Below are positions 51,842 to 61,566 of a stretch of 64,000 bases of DNA, one piece after another; position 1 is the stretch's first letter, and the number at the start of each line of letters is the position of its first letter. Position numbers and translations under genes: made by a program. Origin of the DNA: Candidatus Cloacimonadota bacterium (GTDB lineage: Bacteria; Cloacimonadota; Cloacimonadia; Cloacimonadales; GCA-2742885). The notes below the pieces were generated by a model. It was not told where the DNA came from, made no database searches, and saw nothing but the letters and a program-made list of their open reading frames with translations. The stretch is taken from positions 1-64,000 of the forward strand of contig PDOO01000024.1 in NCBI GenBank assembly GCA_002742885.1. The letters are read 5' to 3'.

Positions 51842-54145
51842 ATGAATTTTTATAATAATCTTAAAATAGGTTATAAGTTAAGTTTAATTATATCAGTAAT
51901 TATAATCATCTCATTCGCCGCAATTATTAACGTTTCTTCGGCAAAAGTTGAAAAAGGAGTTTTTAAAAGCGAAAAAAGAAATGCAGAGCAATTTATAGAA
52001 CAAACAAGAAGATTAATTGAATTTATGATTCAAACTACGGAAAACCTTGTTGAAAGTTACAGTTACAACATAGTTGTCCAAAATGATCTGATGAATTCAA
52101 GCAGGACAAATCTTAATGCTGTCTGCAAAAAGCTTAAAGCGGAATACCCCATGTACGAAAAAGTTTTCGTTCTTGATAAAAAAGGAGATATTTACGGAGC
52201 TTCCGATGAGAGTAAAATAGGCATAAACTTGGCAAAATACGAGTTTTTCAATAAATTGAAATCAGGAGATAAAAATTATCAGGATAAATATGCTTTAGAA
52301 TCTCCTTTCACTCATCAACTCGTTTTTCTGATAGCCCAAAGAATTGAAGACAAAACAGGAAACTTCTTGGGCGTAATTTTTTGTTCCATAAATTTACAAA
52401 ATATTTATACTAACTATTTGGCTGACCTTAAATTCGGTAAAACCGGTTACTTCTATTTTCAGGACGACAGGGGAATCGTTATGGGACATCCGCGCAAAGA
52501 AGTCTTGGGAAAAAGCTTTCTTCATCTTGACATAGGTAAAAAATTCTCAGCCGTAACAACCTCGAAAGGAATGTTCAATTATACCCACGAAGGTGAAAAG
52601 AAAAGCTTATTATTTTCCAGATTTACGGAAAAGCCTTGGTACTTGGCTGCCACAATTCCTCAAACCGAGTTACACATGTTATCGGATTCAATTCGAAACT
52701 TTATAACTTTTATCGGTATTTTCATAGGTCTGGCGTTTGTTCTTATTATAATGTTTACTTCCAATAAATTAATATCTGTTCCTATTAACAGCATGGTTAA
52801 ACTTTTTGAGAGAATGGGACAAAATGATTTTACCGAAGATGCCGAAGAAAAATATTTAAGAAGAAACGATGAAATCGGGATGCTGGTGAAATCTTATGCT
52901 GAATTGAAAAGTTCAATTACCAATACTATGCAAAATCTTAAAAATTATGCGGAGGAATTGAATATTTCATCTTTCGAACTGAAAAACAAATCAGAGTTAT
53001 TAAGCGAAACGGCAGAAGCAATGACGAAAAGAACACGTTCGACATCCGTTGCCGCCGAAGAAATATCGCTAAATCTTTCTTCGATTGCATCTGCCGCCAA
53101 GCAGGCGTCTGCCGGCGTAAATTCAGTTGCCGATTCTTCCGAAAAAATGTCTTCCAACATTACAACCGTCGCTGCCGCTACGGAAGAAGCTTCAACCAAT
53201 ATATCGCATATTGTCTCAGACATCGGCAATTTAAATCAAAATATCAATATTACTGCCGACTATCTTAATGAACTGGTCGAGAAAGTAAATACCTCGGCAT
53301 CAGCCATAGAAGAAATGAATTCTTCATTTTCTGAAGTATCTTCTCAAACCAAAAAAGCAAATCAAATTTCAGTGAGCGCCAACGAAAAAAGTTTGTCTTC
53401 CGCCGAATTGATGAAGAAATTGCAGGAATCTGCTCTTGAAGTAGGCAAAATAATCAAACTTATCGGCTCAATAGCCGATCAGACCAACATGCTTGCTCTC
53501 AATGCCACCATAGAAGCGGCAGGAGCCGGAGAAGCCGGAAAAGGATTTGCGGTAGTAGCAAACGAAGTGAAAGAACTTGCCAAGCAAACTCAGGATTCCG
53601 CCGAGAAAACAGCAAAACAGGTTTTGGAGATTCAAAACGAAATAAGCAATGCCGCCCGGTCAATTACTGATGTTGCCGACATAGTTTCGGAATTGAACGA
53701 AATTAACAGATTGGTAGCATTGAGCGTTGAAGAACAAACAATTACCATAAACGAAATCTCAGGCAATATGCAAGTAATGGCTCAAACCGCAGAACAATCT
53801 GGAGAACTTGCCAAAACAAATAATAAACTGGCTAATCAGGTTCTCTTAAATTCCGAAGAAGCAAAATCCGGACTCAACGAAATAACGCAAAGTACGGGAG
53901 AAGCTGCAATTATAGCCGGAGATACTGCCGGCAACAGTCAAGAAGTCAATAACGGAGTTTCCGATATTTCAGCAAATACTGCCAAAATCAGTTCAGGAAT
54001 GCATGAAATCACGGATAATATTACTTCCGTTTCCGAAAACGCAATTAATACTTCGGATACGGCAAAAGAAACCAATGCTTCCGCCGAAGAACTCATGAAA
54101 ATATCAAAAGAGCTAAAAGCAATAGTAGATTCATTCAAGGTTTAA
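51842..54145 (+). CDS. Methyl-accepting chemotaxis protein with extracellular Cache domain
   Basis: 767 residues: membrane helix 1 (about 13-31), a periplasmic Cache-type sensor (about 35-280; YEKVFVLDKKGDIYGAS, FGKTGYFYFQDDRGIVMGHP), and membrane helix 2 (about 286-308). A HAMP domain and a long signalling coiled coil follow, with the tip LALNATIEAAGAGEAGKGFAV. Cache sensors of this kind bind small organic acids or amino acids; the ligand is unknown. GGAG lies 7 nt before the ATG. It is a single gene with a strong terminator and presumably feeds the flagellar motor encoded at 26-39 kb. Confidence 0.93.
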   Translation: MNFYNNLKIGYKLSLIISVIIIISFAAIINVSSAKVEKGVFKSEKRNAEQFIEQTRRLIEFMIQTTENLVESYSYNIVVQNDLMNSSRTNLNAVCKKLKAEYPMYEKVFVLDKKGDIYGASDESKIGINLAKYEFFNKLKSGDKNYQDKYALESPFTHQLVFLIAQRIEDKTGNFLGVIFCSINLQNIYTNYLADLKFGKTGYFYFQDDRGIVMGHPRKEVLGKSFLHLDIGKKFSAVTTSKGMFNYTHEGEKKSLLFSRFTEKPWYLAATIPQTELHMLSDSIRNFITFIGIFIGLAFVLIIMFTSNKLISVPINSMVKLFERMGQNDFTEDAEEKYLRRNDEIGMLVKSYAELKSSITNTMQNLKNYAEELNISSFELKNKSELLSETAEAMTKRTRSTSVAAEEISLNLSSIASAAKQASAGVNSVADSSEKMSSNITTVAAATEEASTNISHIVSDIGNLNQNINITADYLNELVEKVNTSASAIEEMNSSFSEVSSQTKKANQISVSANEKSLSSAELMKKLQESALEVGKIIKLIGSIADQTNMLALNATIEAAGAGEAGKGFAVVANEVKELAKQTQDSAEKTAKQVLEIQNEISNAARSITDVADIVSELNEINRLVALSVEEQTITINEISGNMQVMAQTAEQSGELAKTNNKLANQVLLNSEEAKSGLNEITQSTGEAAIIAGDTAGNSQEVNNGVSDISANTAKISSGMHEITDNITSVSENAINTSDTAKETNASAEELMKISKELKAIVDSFKV

Positions 54146-54166
54146 TAAAACGAAAATCATTATCGA

Positions 54167-54194
54167 GCCTCGGCAAATGCCGGGGCTTTTTTTT
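54167..54194 (+). terminator. Terminator of the chemoreceptor gene
   Basis: GCCTCGGC (54167-54174), loop AAAT, GCCGGGGC (54179-54186): an 8-bp stem with one G-U pair, then T8. It lies 22 bp past the stop. Confidence 0.9.
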
Positions 54195-54298
54195 AACCGG
54201 AGGACAACAAAAATAATTATTAAATTGCGTCTGAATATTTTTCTTTAAACAGATTCAGAATAAATGCGGATCATCTTCAAAAAAATTTATTGAATATT

Positions 54299-56167
54299 TC
54301 ACTTCTCGGAAGAAAGATTTTCAGTCTGCTCATTATCCCGGTTTAGTAAATCAATTTCCGAAAGGAAATCAAAATTTACCCAAACGGTTAAATCTCGTCT
54401 TACTCCCCTCGGATGAAAAGGTTCTGATTCTTGAAGGAGATGTTCAAAATTAAAAGAGACAAGAAGCATATTGTCAAAAAATAATTTTCCGACTTTTAAA
54501 GAGAGAAGATTTTGGCTTTTCAAAGATGACTCGATATAAGTAACTTTATCAGAAAAATAATTGTTCGGAATGCCGTTTACGTAACGGAATTCATATATTT
54601 TTTCTTGCGGTCTCCGACAAAAATTCAGATCAAAGCTCAAATCTTCAAACGGACAATAATGACAATTTATGCCCCAAAACGGACGTTTCGTTCTTATAAA
54701 TTTATTGAAAATATGCGAACCGCCGGCATAAATTTGGGCATAATGCCAAAACTCAAGATCAATTCCCGTTAACGATATTTTTATTTTATCGGATATTCCG
54801 ATTAAGGTTCCGTGTTCGTTTGCGTAAATTATCGGTTCCGAAATTAATTTATTTTCGTAAGCATAGCGATAATCGACATAGCATAAATCATCGGAATAAC
54901 TGATCGAAGGCAGACATGTCAAAGTCAAAAAACCTGATTTTTTTTTCAAAGAAACATCAGCAAAATAAGTTTTCTGAGATTTTATTTTACCTTTTTGCGA
55001 AATATCTTCATGCTCGTAAATATCCGTATTTTGAGTTAACAGATAATTAAAATGATTGATCGAGAAAGGATGTTTTTCCGTATAAAACCAACGAAATTCA
55101 TAAAAGTCATTATTTTTCAGCTTAATTCCCGCAGATTTTAAAAATCCGATGTTTTTTTCATAACCGGGATTAAAATCGGCAGTCAGGCAATATTCTTTAA
55201 ATTTAAAAACTGAAGAAAAAGATTCGGAAATAAATGCTAATCTGCAATTCTTTTTACCGTCGTCAAAATTATAAAAATCAAGAGATGTTCGATGCTTTAT
55301 TTTCCGGTTGAAAAGAGAAAAGTCTTTTTTAAGAGATAATTCCCGGTTTATGCTTTTAAAATTTACCCCGAGTTTTTTTACCGGTTTAAATTCTTCGTAA
55401 TCTTCCCAATTTACCCTGTAACTTATTTTCCAGTCATCCAGAATCAAATCTGTCCGTAATCTTTTTTCATTTACATTGAGAGGAATATCTGCTCCGAGCA
55501 CGGGATGAAAGAAAAAAAAGGCTTCGCTCTTTCCCGTTCCGGCAGTTAATCCGATATTTTTGCTTTTAAAATTTAAATCGCCATAAGAGAAGTCGGTTCT
55601 TCCTCTAAATTCTGTGTTGGAATAGACAATATGTTCGTATTCTTCAACATCCGTTTGATGAACGGAGTTTAAAATAATATTGCTTGCAAGAGAGTATTTT
55701 TTCTGATTTGTTCCGGTAAAGATATTGTATATAACCGCTTTTCTGTCCACATTTTGTTTTGAGTTGTCATCATTATAACCGGAGATCATCGGATCTTTTG
55801 TTTCGTTTGCCAAGCTTCCGGTTAACTGAAAGAAAAATTCTTTTTTCGGGGTACGCAATGAGGAAGTTTTAATCACCGGGAAAAATTCTTCATTAAAATC
55901 GAACTCAAAATCAAAAGGGAAATTTTGAACGTAATTCCTCTCGAAAAAAGACAAATTATTCAAAAAAGAAAATCCGGGAGTTTGATCATCAACGCAGATT
56001 ACAACCGGAATCGGAATATTTTTCGGTACGATTTTCCATCGGTTGTTGTTTATGCTTTCCGCAGAATAACCCGGCAAATAAGCGGCAATATCAAATATTC
56101 GTCCGACGGTTGCCGGAAAAAGTTCGGCGATCAAAAAAGCAAAAAGAATAATAAGTTTATTTTTCAT
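54299..56167 (-). CDS. Predicted outer-membrane beta-barrel protein
   Basis: 622 residues with a signal peptide (MKNKLIILFAFLIAELFPA). The N-terminal 100 residues are not a barrel (RIFDIAAYLPGYSAESINNN, then VICVDDQTPGFSFLNNLSFFE). The rest consists of many alternating amphipathic strands with aromatic ends (DWKISYRVNWEDYEEF, DNMLLVSFNFEHLLQ), fitting a large barrel of the TonB-receptor or porin type. I recognise no family. It overlaps the 201-residue gene upstream by 11 bp, so they form one unit. Confidence 0.6.
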   Translation of the reverse strand: MKNKLIILFAFLIAELFPATVGRIFDIAAYLPGYSAESINNNRWKIVPKNIPIPVVICVDDQTPGFSFLNNLSFFERNYVQNFPFDFEFDFNEEFFPVIKTSSLRTPKKEFFFQLTGSLANETKDPMISGYNDDNSKQNVDRKAVIYNIFTGTNQKKYSLASNIILNSVHQTDVEEYEHIVYSNTEFRGRTDFSYGDLNFKSKNIGLTAGTGKSEAFFFFHPVLGADIPLNVNEKRLRTDLILDDWKISYRVNWEDYEEFKPVKKLGVNFKSINRELSLKKDFSLFNRKIKHRTSLDFYNFDDGKKNCRLAFISESFSSVFKFKEYCLTADFNPGYEKNIGFLKSAGIKLKNNDFYEFRWFYTEKHPFSINHFNYLLTQNTDIYEHEDISQKGKIKSQKTYFADVSLKKKSGFLTLTCLPSISYSDDLCYVDYRYAYENKLISEPIIYANEHGTLIGISDKIKISLTGIDLEFWHYAQIYAGGSHIFNKFIRTKRPFWGINCHYCPFEDLSFDLNFCRRPQEKIYEFRYVNGIPNNYFSDKVTYIESSLKSQNLLSLKVGKLFFDNMLLVSFNFEHLLQESEPFHPRGVRRDLTVWVNFDFLSEIDLLNRDNEQTENLSSEK

Positions 56168-56762
56168 TTGTCATAAATCCTAAAAAAGGCGTATTCAAAA
56201 TAAAACCTGTTTTAATTCCCCAATAGTTTATTTTCATCGGTTTTGAAGAAAAAATTTTATCGTAAGCGTAAAATGCCGAAACAATAATTTTTTTGTAAGT
56301 TATTCCGGCGCTTATCTCATAACCGACGGAAAATTCGCTTTCGGTAAATGATTCTCTCCCGGGAATATTATCATATTTTATAACGTAATCTTTAAGATTA
56401 AGCTGAGCTTCAGAAACAAAAAAGTTCTTGGTAAATTTACCGCTTAAACCTGTTGAAATCGGAAAGACATCGCAAGAATAAAAATTAAATTGTTCGTCCT
56501 GCATATTTTCCCAATAACCTTTTCCGACGGATGCCGTCAGATAAACTTTTCGGTAACTGAGTTTGATCTCCAGGATACTTAAAGGATGAAATTTATAATA
56601 AGGTTCTTCCGAATGTTTAAAGTCATTCATGAATTTATAATTTATTTCTGTTTTAACGCTTTTTTCAGCATTTAAAAAGGAAAAAAAAAGAATAACAAAA
56701 AACAATGAAAACAAATTAATTTCCTTTTTTGATTCGATTAAATTAAAATTTACTTGCATCAT
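56157..56762 (-). CDS. Small predicted outer-membrane protein, partner of the barrel protein
   Basis: 201 residues with a hydrophobic export signal near residues 15-32 (NLFSLFFVILFFSFLNA); the preceding 14 residues suggest the true start may be internal. The mature part is strand-rich (ILEIKLSYRKVYLTASVGKGY, ITYKKIIVSAFYAYDKIF) and ends GIKTGFILNTPFLGF, as a small 8- to 10-strand barrel would. Its family is unknown. Its gene overlaps the 622-residue barrel gene, so they probably work together. Confidence 0.55.
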   Translation of the reverse strand: MMQVNFNLIESKKEINLFSLFFVILFFSFLNAEKSVKTEINYKFMNDFKHSEEPYYKFHPLSILEIKLSYRKVYLTASVGKGYWENMQDEQFNFYSCDVFPISTGLSGKFTKNFFVSEAQLNLKDYVIKYDNIPGRESFTESEFSVGYEISAGITYKKIIVSAFYAYDKIFSSKPMKINYWGIKTGFILNTPFLGFMTNEK

Positions 56763-56849
56763 TCCTCTGATTTTTTTTTGTCGTCAAAATTCATTAAATT
56801 TAAGGCTTGTCCAGTTTTTATTACTCGGAAAGTCACACAAGGAGTTTAT

Positions 56850-57176
56850 ATGTTTCCCGGCGGAAAAAAAGGAATGAAAGATTTTATGCGTCAAGCGCAA
56901 AAGATGCAACAGGACTTGTTGAAAACTCAAGAAGATTTAGCCAACAAAATTGTCGAAACAACTTCCGGCGGCGGCATGGTAAGTGTCAAAATGGACGGAA
57001 AGTACAATCTGAAAAATATTAAAATAAATCCCGAATGCGTTGATCCGGATGATGTGGAAATGTTGGAAGATCTTATTCTTTCGGCAATTAACGATGCCGT
57101 CAAAAAAATATCCAAAACATCGGAAGACGAAATGTCAAAACTTACCGGCGGAATGAACATACCGGGACTTTTCTGA
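56850..57176 (+). CDS. ybaB: YbaB/EbfC nucleoid-associated protein
   Basis: 108 residues from ATG 56850, which has AAGGAG 5 nt before it; an upstream in-frame extension to 56754 lacks a ribosome-binding site and family similarity. The sequence FMRQAQKMQQDLLKTQEDLANK, then SGGGMVSVKMDGKYNLKNIKI and DDVEMLEDLILSAINDA is the YbaB fold, which binds DNA as a dimer. It lies 3 bp before recR, the very common ybaB-recR pair. Confidence 0.94.
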   Translation: MFPGGKKGMKDFMRQAQKMQQDLLKTQEDLANKIVETTSGGGMVSVKMDGKYNLKNIKINPECVDPDDVEMLEDLILSAINDAVKKISKTSEDEMSKLTGGMNIPGLF

Positions 57177-57179
57177 TAA

Positions 57180-57785
57180 ATGTTAACAGGATCGCTTTTA
57201 ACTCTTCAGGAAAATTTAAAAAAATTGCCGGGCATAGGAGCAAAATCCGCCCGGCGATTGGCTTTGCATCTAATCGGCTCCCGACGCAACCAGGCTATTG
57301 ATTTGGCAAACGCTATTATTAATGCCGCCGAATCTTATTCCAATTGCTCGGTTTGCAATTGTTTGACCGAATCGGATCCCTGCAATTATTGCGCAGATGC
57401 AAAAAGAGATTCTCAGGTTTTATGCGTGGTGCAAAATTCCGCAGATCTTTTTCATATCGAAAAAACGGGACAATACCGAGGACGTTATTTTGTTTTGGGA
57501 CAACTGCTTTCTCCGATTGAGGGAATAGGTCCGATGCAAATTCACTTTAACGAATTGGTTCTTAATATAAAAAACAACAACGTAAGAGAATTGATTTTAG
57601 CCTTGAATCCCACGGTGGAAGGCGAATCGACAATAAGATTTCTTGCCGATCAGCTGACCGAAAAAGTTGAAAAAATTTCCCGTTTATCGACAGGATTGCC
57701 TTTCGGAGGAGATTTGGAATATGCCGGAGATCTGACTTTGCAGGATGCTTTCAAACGACGTTATTCGGCAACGGAGAATGAATAA
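57180..57785 (+). CDS. recR: Recombination protein RecR
   Basis: 201 residues: helix-hairpin-helix LPGIGAKSARRLALHL, the four-Cys zinc finger (CSVCNCLTESDPCNYC), a Toprim domain (LCVVQNSADLFHIEKTGQYRG) and a Walker-B-like end (RLSTGLPFGGDLEYAGDLTL). With RecO and RecF it loads RecA at gaps. It follows ybaB by 3 bp and its last base is shared with the ribE start. Confidence 0.96.
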   Translation: MLTGSLLTLQENLKKLPGIGAKSARRLALHLIGSRRNQAIDLANAIINAAESYSNCSVCNCLTESDPCNYCADAKRDSQVLCVVQNSADLFHIEKTGQYRGRYFVLGQLLSPIEGIGPMQIHFNELVLNIKNNNVRELILALNPTVEGESTIRFLADQLTEKVEKISRLSTGLPFGGDLEYAGDLTLQDAFKRRYSATENE

Positions 57786-58420
57786 TGTTTACCGGAATCG
57801 TCGAAGAATGCGGTAAAATAAAAAGAGTCGAATTCAGAAGCGGAGACCGCAGTTTTCGCATAGGATGCAAGAAAGTTTTGGAAGGTTTGAAACTCGGTGA
57901 TTCGGTAGCCGTAAACGGAATTTGTCTCACTGCAACAAAAATCGGATCGGATTACTTCGATGCCGACGCAATGAATGAAACTCTTCTCAAAACAACCGCA
58001 GGAAAATGGAAATCCGGTTATGAAGTTCATCTTGAAAGAGCAGTAAAAGCCGGCGGACGTTTGGACGGACACATTGTCCAGGGGCATATCGATACAACAG
58101 GCGTTTTAATTTCAAGACACAAAATTTCGGAAACAAGTTATTTTGAATTCAGACCTGTAGGACATTATCCGGAATTAGTAATTCCTCAAGGTTCAGTGGC
58201 AATAAACGGAGTCAGCCTCACTGTTTCGGAAATCACAAAGTCAGGTTTTCGAGTTGCTTTGATTCCCCATACGTTGAAACTTACCGTTTTTGATAAATTA
58301 AAAATATCCGACAGCGTTAATTTGGAATTTGACATCATCGGAAAGTACGTTTCCCGTATTAACAATATTAAGAAAAAAAGTAAAATTACCGAGGAATATT
58401 TAATTGAAAAAGGGTTTTAA
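57785..58420 (+). CDS. ribE: Riboflavin synthase, alpha chain
   Basis: 211 residues made of two lumazine-binding barrels: the first begins MFTGIVEECGKI and holds GDSVAVNGICLTA; the second holds GHIVQGHIDTTG and GSVAINGVSLTV. It makes riboflavin from two molecules of 6,7-dimethyl-8-ribityllumazine. It is full length with a slightly extended C-terminus (KKSKITEEYLIEKGF). It overlaps recR by 1 bp and the next gene by 17 bp. No FMN riboswitch is visible, as the gene lies inside an operon. Confidence 0.95.
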   Translation: MFTGIVEECGKIKRVEFRSGDRSFRIGCKKVLEGLKLGDSVAVNGICLTATKIGSDYFDADAMNETLLKTTAGKWKSGYEVHLERAVKAGGRLDGHIVQGHIDTTGVLISRHKISETSYFEFRPVGHYPELVIPQGSVAINGVSLTVSEITKSGFRVALIPHTLKLTVFDKLKISDSVNLEFDIIGKYVSRINNIKKKSKITEEYLIEKGF

Positions 58421-59687
58421 ATTTTTTTTTGTCTTATTGATTTTGATCGGATGCGGAAAAAGAAAAAACGTTACCGGAGGTCCTAAAGACAAGATCAGAC
58501 CGGAAATTATTAATATTTTGCCGTCGGAATTTTCAGCTGTTGACAGTACGGACATAGAAATTACTTTTTCCAAGCCGATGAAACATTCTTCTCTGGCAAA
58601 CGGTTTGAGAATTTATCCGGAAATTGCAAATTATAAAATATCCTGGATCGATCCCAATGTTTTATTGCTCAAAATAAAAGAAAATCTCCCGGATACTTTG
58701 AATTATTTTTTTGAGTTTAACGAGAATATCAAAGGTTATCACAACAACAAATTGGATCAAACATACAATTTTGTCTTTACCGGAGGAAAACTGCAAGATT
58801 ATTCCATCAGAGGAGATATTATTTTTGAAGATAAAAATGATTTCGGAAAAGAAATAAATTTATCGCTTTTCGCTCATGATTCAACGTTAATTTATTCTAA
58901 AACAACAAAAACAAATAAAATATTATTGACAGAATTGAACAAAGACTCATATTTTCTCGAAGCCTATATAGATAAAAACAAAAATAACAAATATACTTAC
59001 GGTTCCGATCCGTATTTCAGACGTAAAATAGAGGCTGATTCTCTAGATAAATTTTTAATTTTCAACCTTGCTTACGTCGATACCGTCGCCCCGCTTTTGA
59101 AAACAGCGAAAATAATAAACGAAAATCAATTGGAACTTATTTTCAATGAAAAAATTGCTTCTGTCGGAGATATTTCCGTTAACTCTTCCGATTCGGCAAA
59201 AATAAACAAAAAAGTTATAAGATCGGAAATTATCGATGAAAAATGTTTTATTTTATGCGATTTTCTCGACAGTTTGAAATATTCCGTAAAATGCCGTGAC
59301 ATTACCGATAAAAAAGGCAATATCGCAGATTCCTTAATTGCGGAAGCAGAAGGTTACGCCGTTGTCGATACATTGGCTCCGGAAGTTGTCGAATTCAGCA
59401 TCAAAGACGGATCAACCGTAACCGAATCAAAACCGATTATCAAAATAGAATTCAGCGAAGTAATGCTGAAAAACTTTATTGACATTAAATTTTCGGAAAT
59501 TGAAAGCGGTAAAAAAATTAATTTTGATTATATCGGAAAAGCAGGAAAAACAATAAAAATTTCCCCCCGTAAATCTTTGCGCAATTTTATGAGTTACGAA
59601 ATTTCCGTCAGCGATAAGACGAGAGATTTTAAAGGCAATCGTTTATCGGAAAAAGCGACAACCGAATTTATAGTTATCCTAAAATAA
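58404..59687 (+). CDS. Lipoprotein with bacterial Ig-like (SbsA-type) domains
   Basis: 427 residues starting at TTG, with GAGG 9 nt upstream inside ribE. Signal MKKGFKFFFVLLILIGC with lipobox. GGPKDKIRPEI and ITFSKPM mark the first SbsA Ig-like domain (about 25-125). A carboxypeptidase-regulatory-like middle region follows (LDKFLIFNL; EAYIDKNKNNKYTYGSDP), then a last Ig-like domain near KIEFSEVMLKNF. Such lipoproteins are common in Bacteroidota-like bacteria and their function is unknown. It is the last gene of the ybaB-recR-ribE operon. Confidence 0.78.
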   Translation: MKKGFKFFFVLLILIGCGKRKNVTGGPKDKIRPEIINILPSEFSAVDSTDIEITFSKPMKHSSLANGLRIYPEIANYKISWIDPNVLLLKIKENLPDTLNYFFEFNENIKGYHNNKLDQTYNFVFTGGKLQDYSIRGDIIFEDKNDFGKEINLSLFAHDSTLIYSKTTKTNKILLTELNKDSYFLEAYIDKNKNNKYTYGSDPYFRRKIEADSLDKFLIFNLAYVDTVAPLLKTAKIINENQLELIFNEKIASVGDISVNSSDSAKINKKVIRSEIIDEKCFILCDFLDSLKYSVKCRDITDKKGNIADSLIAEAEGYAVVDTLAPEVVEFSIKDGSTVTESKPIIKIEFSEVMLKNFIDIKFSEIESGKKINFDYIGKAGKTIKISPRKSLRNFMSYEISVSDKTRDFKGNRLSEKATTEFIVILK

Positions 59688-59715
59688 AAAATCCTCCGAT
59701 AAATTACCGGAGGAT
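59686..59715. terminator. Terminator between the lipoprotein gene and brnQ
   Basis: A perfect 8-bp stem (ATCCTCCG 59691-59698 with CGGAGGAT 59708-59715). On the minus strand it is followed by T residues, so it chiefly serves brnQ; the plus-strand side is poor in T. Confidence 0.75.
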
Positions 59716-59740
59716 CAGCATAAAACAGTATTGTTATAAT

Positions 59741-61072
59741 TTAGTCCGTAGCTTTCAAGACTTTGTATTCTTCCGTATATTCTTCGTAAACGGATTGATT
59801 TTCGGTAAACACTTCAATCGCCATCATTACTATAATCGCCAAAATAACAATCGGAACCCAAGCTAAACCGAATTTACCCAGAGGCAACACTTCCAAAGCC
59901 GTTTTTACCGGAGCATAAAATTCTCCAGCCAAACTGAAGAAACCCAAAACTAAACTCAAAACAAAAGGCACGATAAGAGTTCTGCGTCTTCTTATCTTAC
60001 GATTGACGTAACCCAAGAAAGCTATGCACATGGCAGGAGGCACCAACATAAGCAATATCGGACCGATAAAGGCAGTAATGTTTTCCAGAGGGAAAAGAGA
60101 AATTAAAAACGATAAAAGAGACATGCCAATAATCCATTTATTCTGATCGGTGCGAGTATTGACGGAAAAGAAATTGGAAGTATTGGCAATCATGCCGATA
60201 GAAGTCGTCAAACAAGCCAACGCCACTGCCAATCCGAAAATAATGTTTCCCGTTTTTCCGAAAATTTCAAAAATATTATGTCTTAATATATCTATTCCGG
60301 CAGGTTTGGGAAGATCGGAAACGTAAGTGGTGGTCGCTCCCATATATCCCAATCCGAGATAAACCAAAGAAATCAAAAATAAAGCAATAAAAACGCTTCT
60401 GTTTAAAACTCCGGTTTTATCGTCGTGTCGCATGCTTTTTTCGGTCAAAATAGCTTTAATGCTTATCGTAGCGATAATTACGTATCCCAAGGCATCAACC
60501 GTCAAATATCCGGTTCTGAGACCGAGAGTAAAACAATCGCTGACAGAAATTGAAGAAGAAACAAAAGGCGCTCTGTGAATTAAAGCTCCGCCGATCAAAA
60601 TACTTAACAAAAATATCAAAACAGGAGTAAGATATTTTCCGATTACGTCTATAAGATTGCTTTTACTGAGCAGAACCAGACAAGTTACAAGGAAAAAAAG
60701 GAAAGAACTTACAGCAGATATATAGAAATTTTGCCCGAATATTTCTGCCGTAAGCAATTCTCCCGTAATGATTGCCGTTCTGGGAGCAGCAAATATCGGA
60801 CCCAATATAAGTACAACCATCGTTAAAAGATAGAGATGGCTTTTCGGATGAATTTTGCGAGTTATATCAAGGAAATTATTTTTTTGCAGAGCCATAGCCC
60901 ATACACCCATGGCGGCAAAACCGGCTCCGGTTAAAATAAAAGCCATTATTGCGGCAAAATAATTTTCTCCTGCCTCATAACCCACTCCGGGCGGTAAAAT
61001 GACGTTTCCGGCGCCAAACATTATGGCAAAAATAGTCATTCCGAGTACCAGTGAATATTTAAAATGTTTCAT
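59741..61072 (-). CDS. brnQ: Branched-chain amino acid carrier BrnQ
   Basis: 443 residues with about twelve membrane helices of the LIVCS family. The first helix (LGMTIFAIMFGAGNVILPP) has the unwound-helix motif of LeuT-fold carriers, and GPIFAAPRTAIITGEL and LGYMGATTTYV follow. It imports leucine, isoleucine and valine with Na+ or H+. It is a single gene with AGAGG before the ATG, its own terminator and a palindrome about 60 bp upstream. It suits an amino-acid-fermenting cell. Confidence 0.93.
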   Translation of the reverse strand: MKHFKYSLVLGMTIFAIMFGAGNVILPPGVGYEAGENYFAAIMAFILTGAGFAAMGVWAMALQKNNFLDITRKIHPKSHLYLLTMVVLILGPIFAAPRTAIITGELLTAEIFGQNFYISAVSSFLFFLVTCLVLLSKSNLIDVIGKYLTPVLIFLLSILIGGALIHRAPFVSSSISVSDCFTLGLRTGYLTVDALGYVIIATISIKAILTEKSMRHDDKTGVLNRSVFIALFLISLVYLGLGYMGATTTYVSDLPKPAGIDILRHNIFEIFGKTGNIIFGLAVALACLTTSIGMIANTSNFFSVNTRTDQNKWIIGMSLLSFLISLFPLENITAFIGPILLMLVPPAMCIAFLGYVNRKIRRRRTLIVPFVLSLVLGFFSLAGEFYAPVKTALEVLPLGKFGLAWVPIVILAIIVMMAIEVFTENQSVYEEYTEEYKVLKATD

Positions 61073-61548
61073 TCTTTTTTACCTCTTTTTCAGAATAAAT
61101 TTTAATTATCAGCAACCGTTAAAGACCAAATTAGTTAGTCTTGACTAACCTCTTTTTAATCCTGCGACGGAATGTCAAGAAGCATTTTATTTTTTCTTTT
61201 CAAACCGTTGAATTTCATGCTTTTTATTTAAAAGCGAAGTACTGAAAATTTCGGGTCAAAATAGCGTCAACCTTTTTTCGATATTATTTTATCGATATTA
61301 AAAGATCATATCTCCGAAAGCAGTTTTTACCGCGATTAATAATAAAAAAAACTTATGACATTTTTGTAAAAGGCAATAATTTTGTAAGATGATCAAGATA
61401 TTCCGAAAAGAAAATCACAAATAATTCAAAGACCGTAACTGTTTGTTTAGAGATAAATTAGATTACCTTAAAACAACAAATTAACGATTGGCATCCGTTT
61501 TGCTGGTTTAAGAAAACCGAATCCCGGTCAGGAAAAAGAAAAAATAAA
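61073..61548. other. Divergent intergenic region, brnQ to the NEW3 protein gene
   Basis: About 480 bp with no gene apart from the palindrome at 61134. AT-rich; promoters for both sides must be here, but I could not assign -35/-10 pairs. Confidence 0.35.
61134..61149. promoter_or_regulatory. 16-bp palindrome upstream of brnQ, possible operator
   Basis: GTTAGTC-TT-GACTAAC is a perfect inverted repeat of 7 bp, centred 70 bp before the brnQ start, where a regulator would meet RNA polymerase. No T run follows, so a terminator is unlikely. The regulator is unknown. Confidence 0.45.
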
Positions 61549-61566
61549 ATGAAAAAGAGGGGAAAA

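Noticed and set aside
56754-56849. N-terminal extension of YbaB
   Set aside because: No ribosome-binding site and no family similarity; AAGGAG lies directly before ATG 56850.
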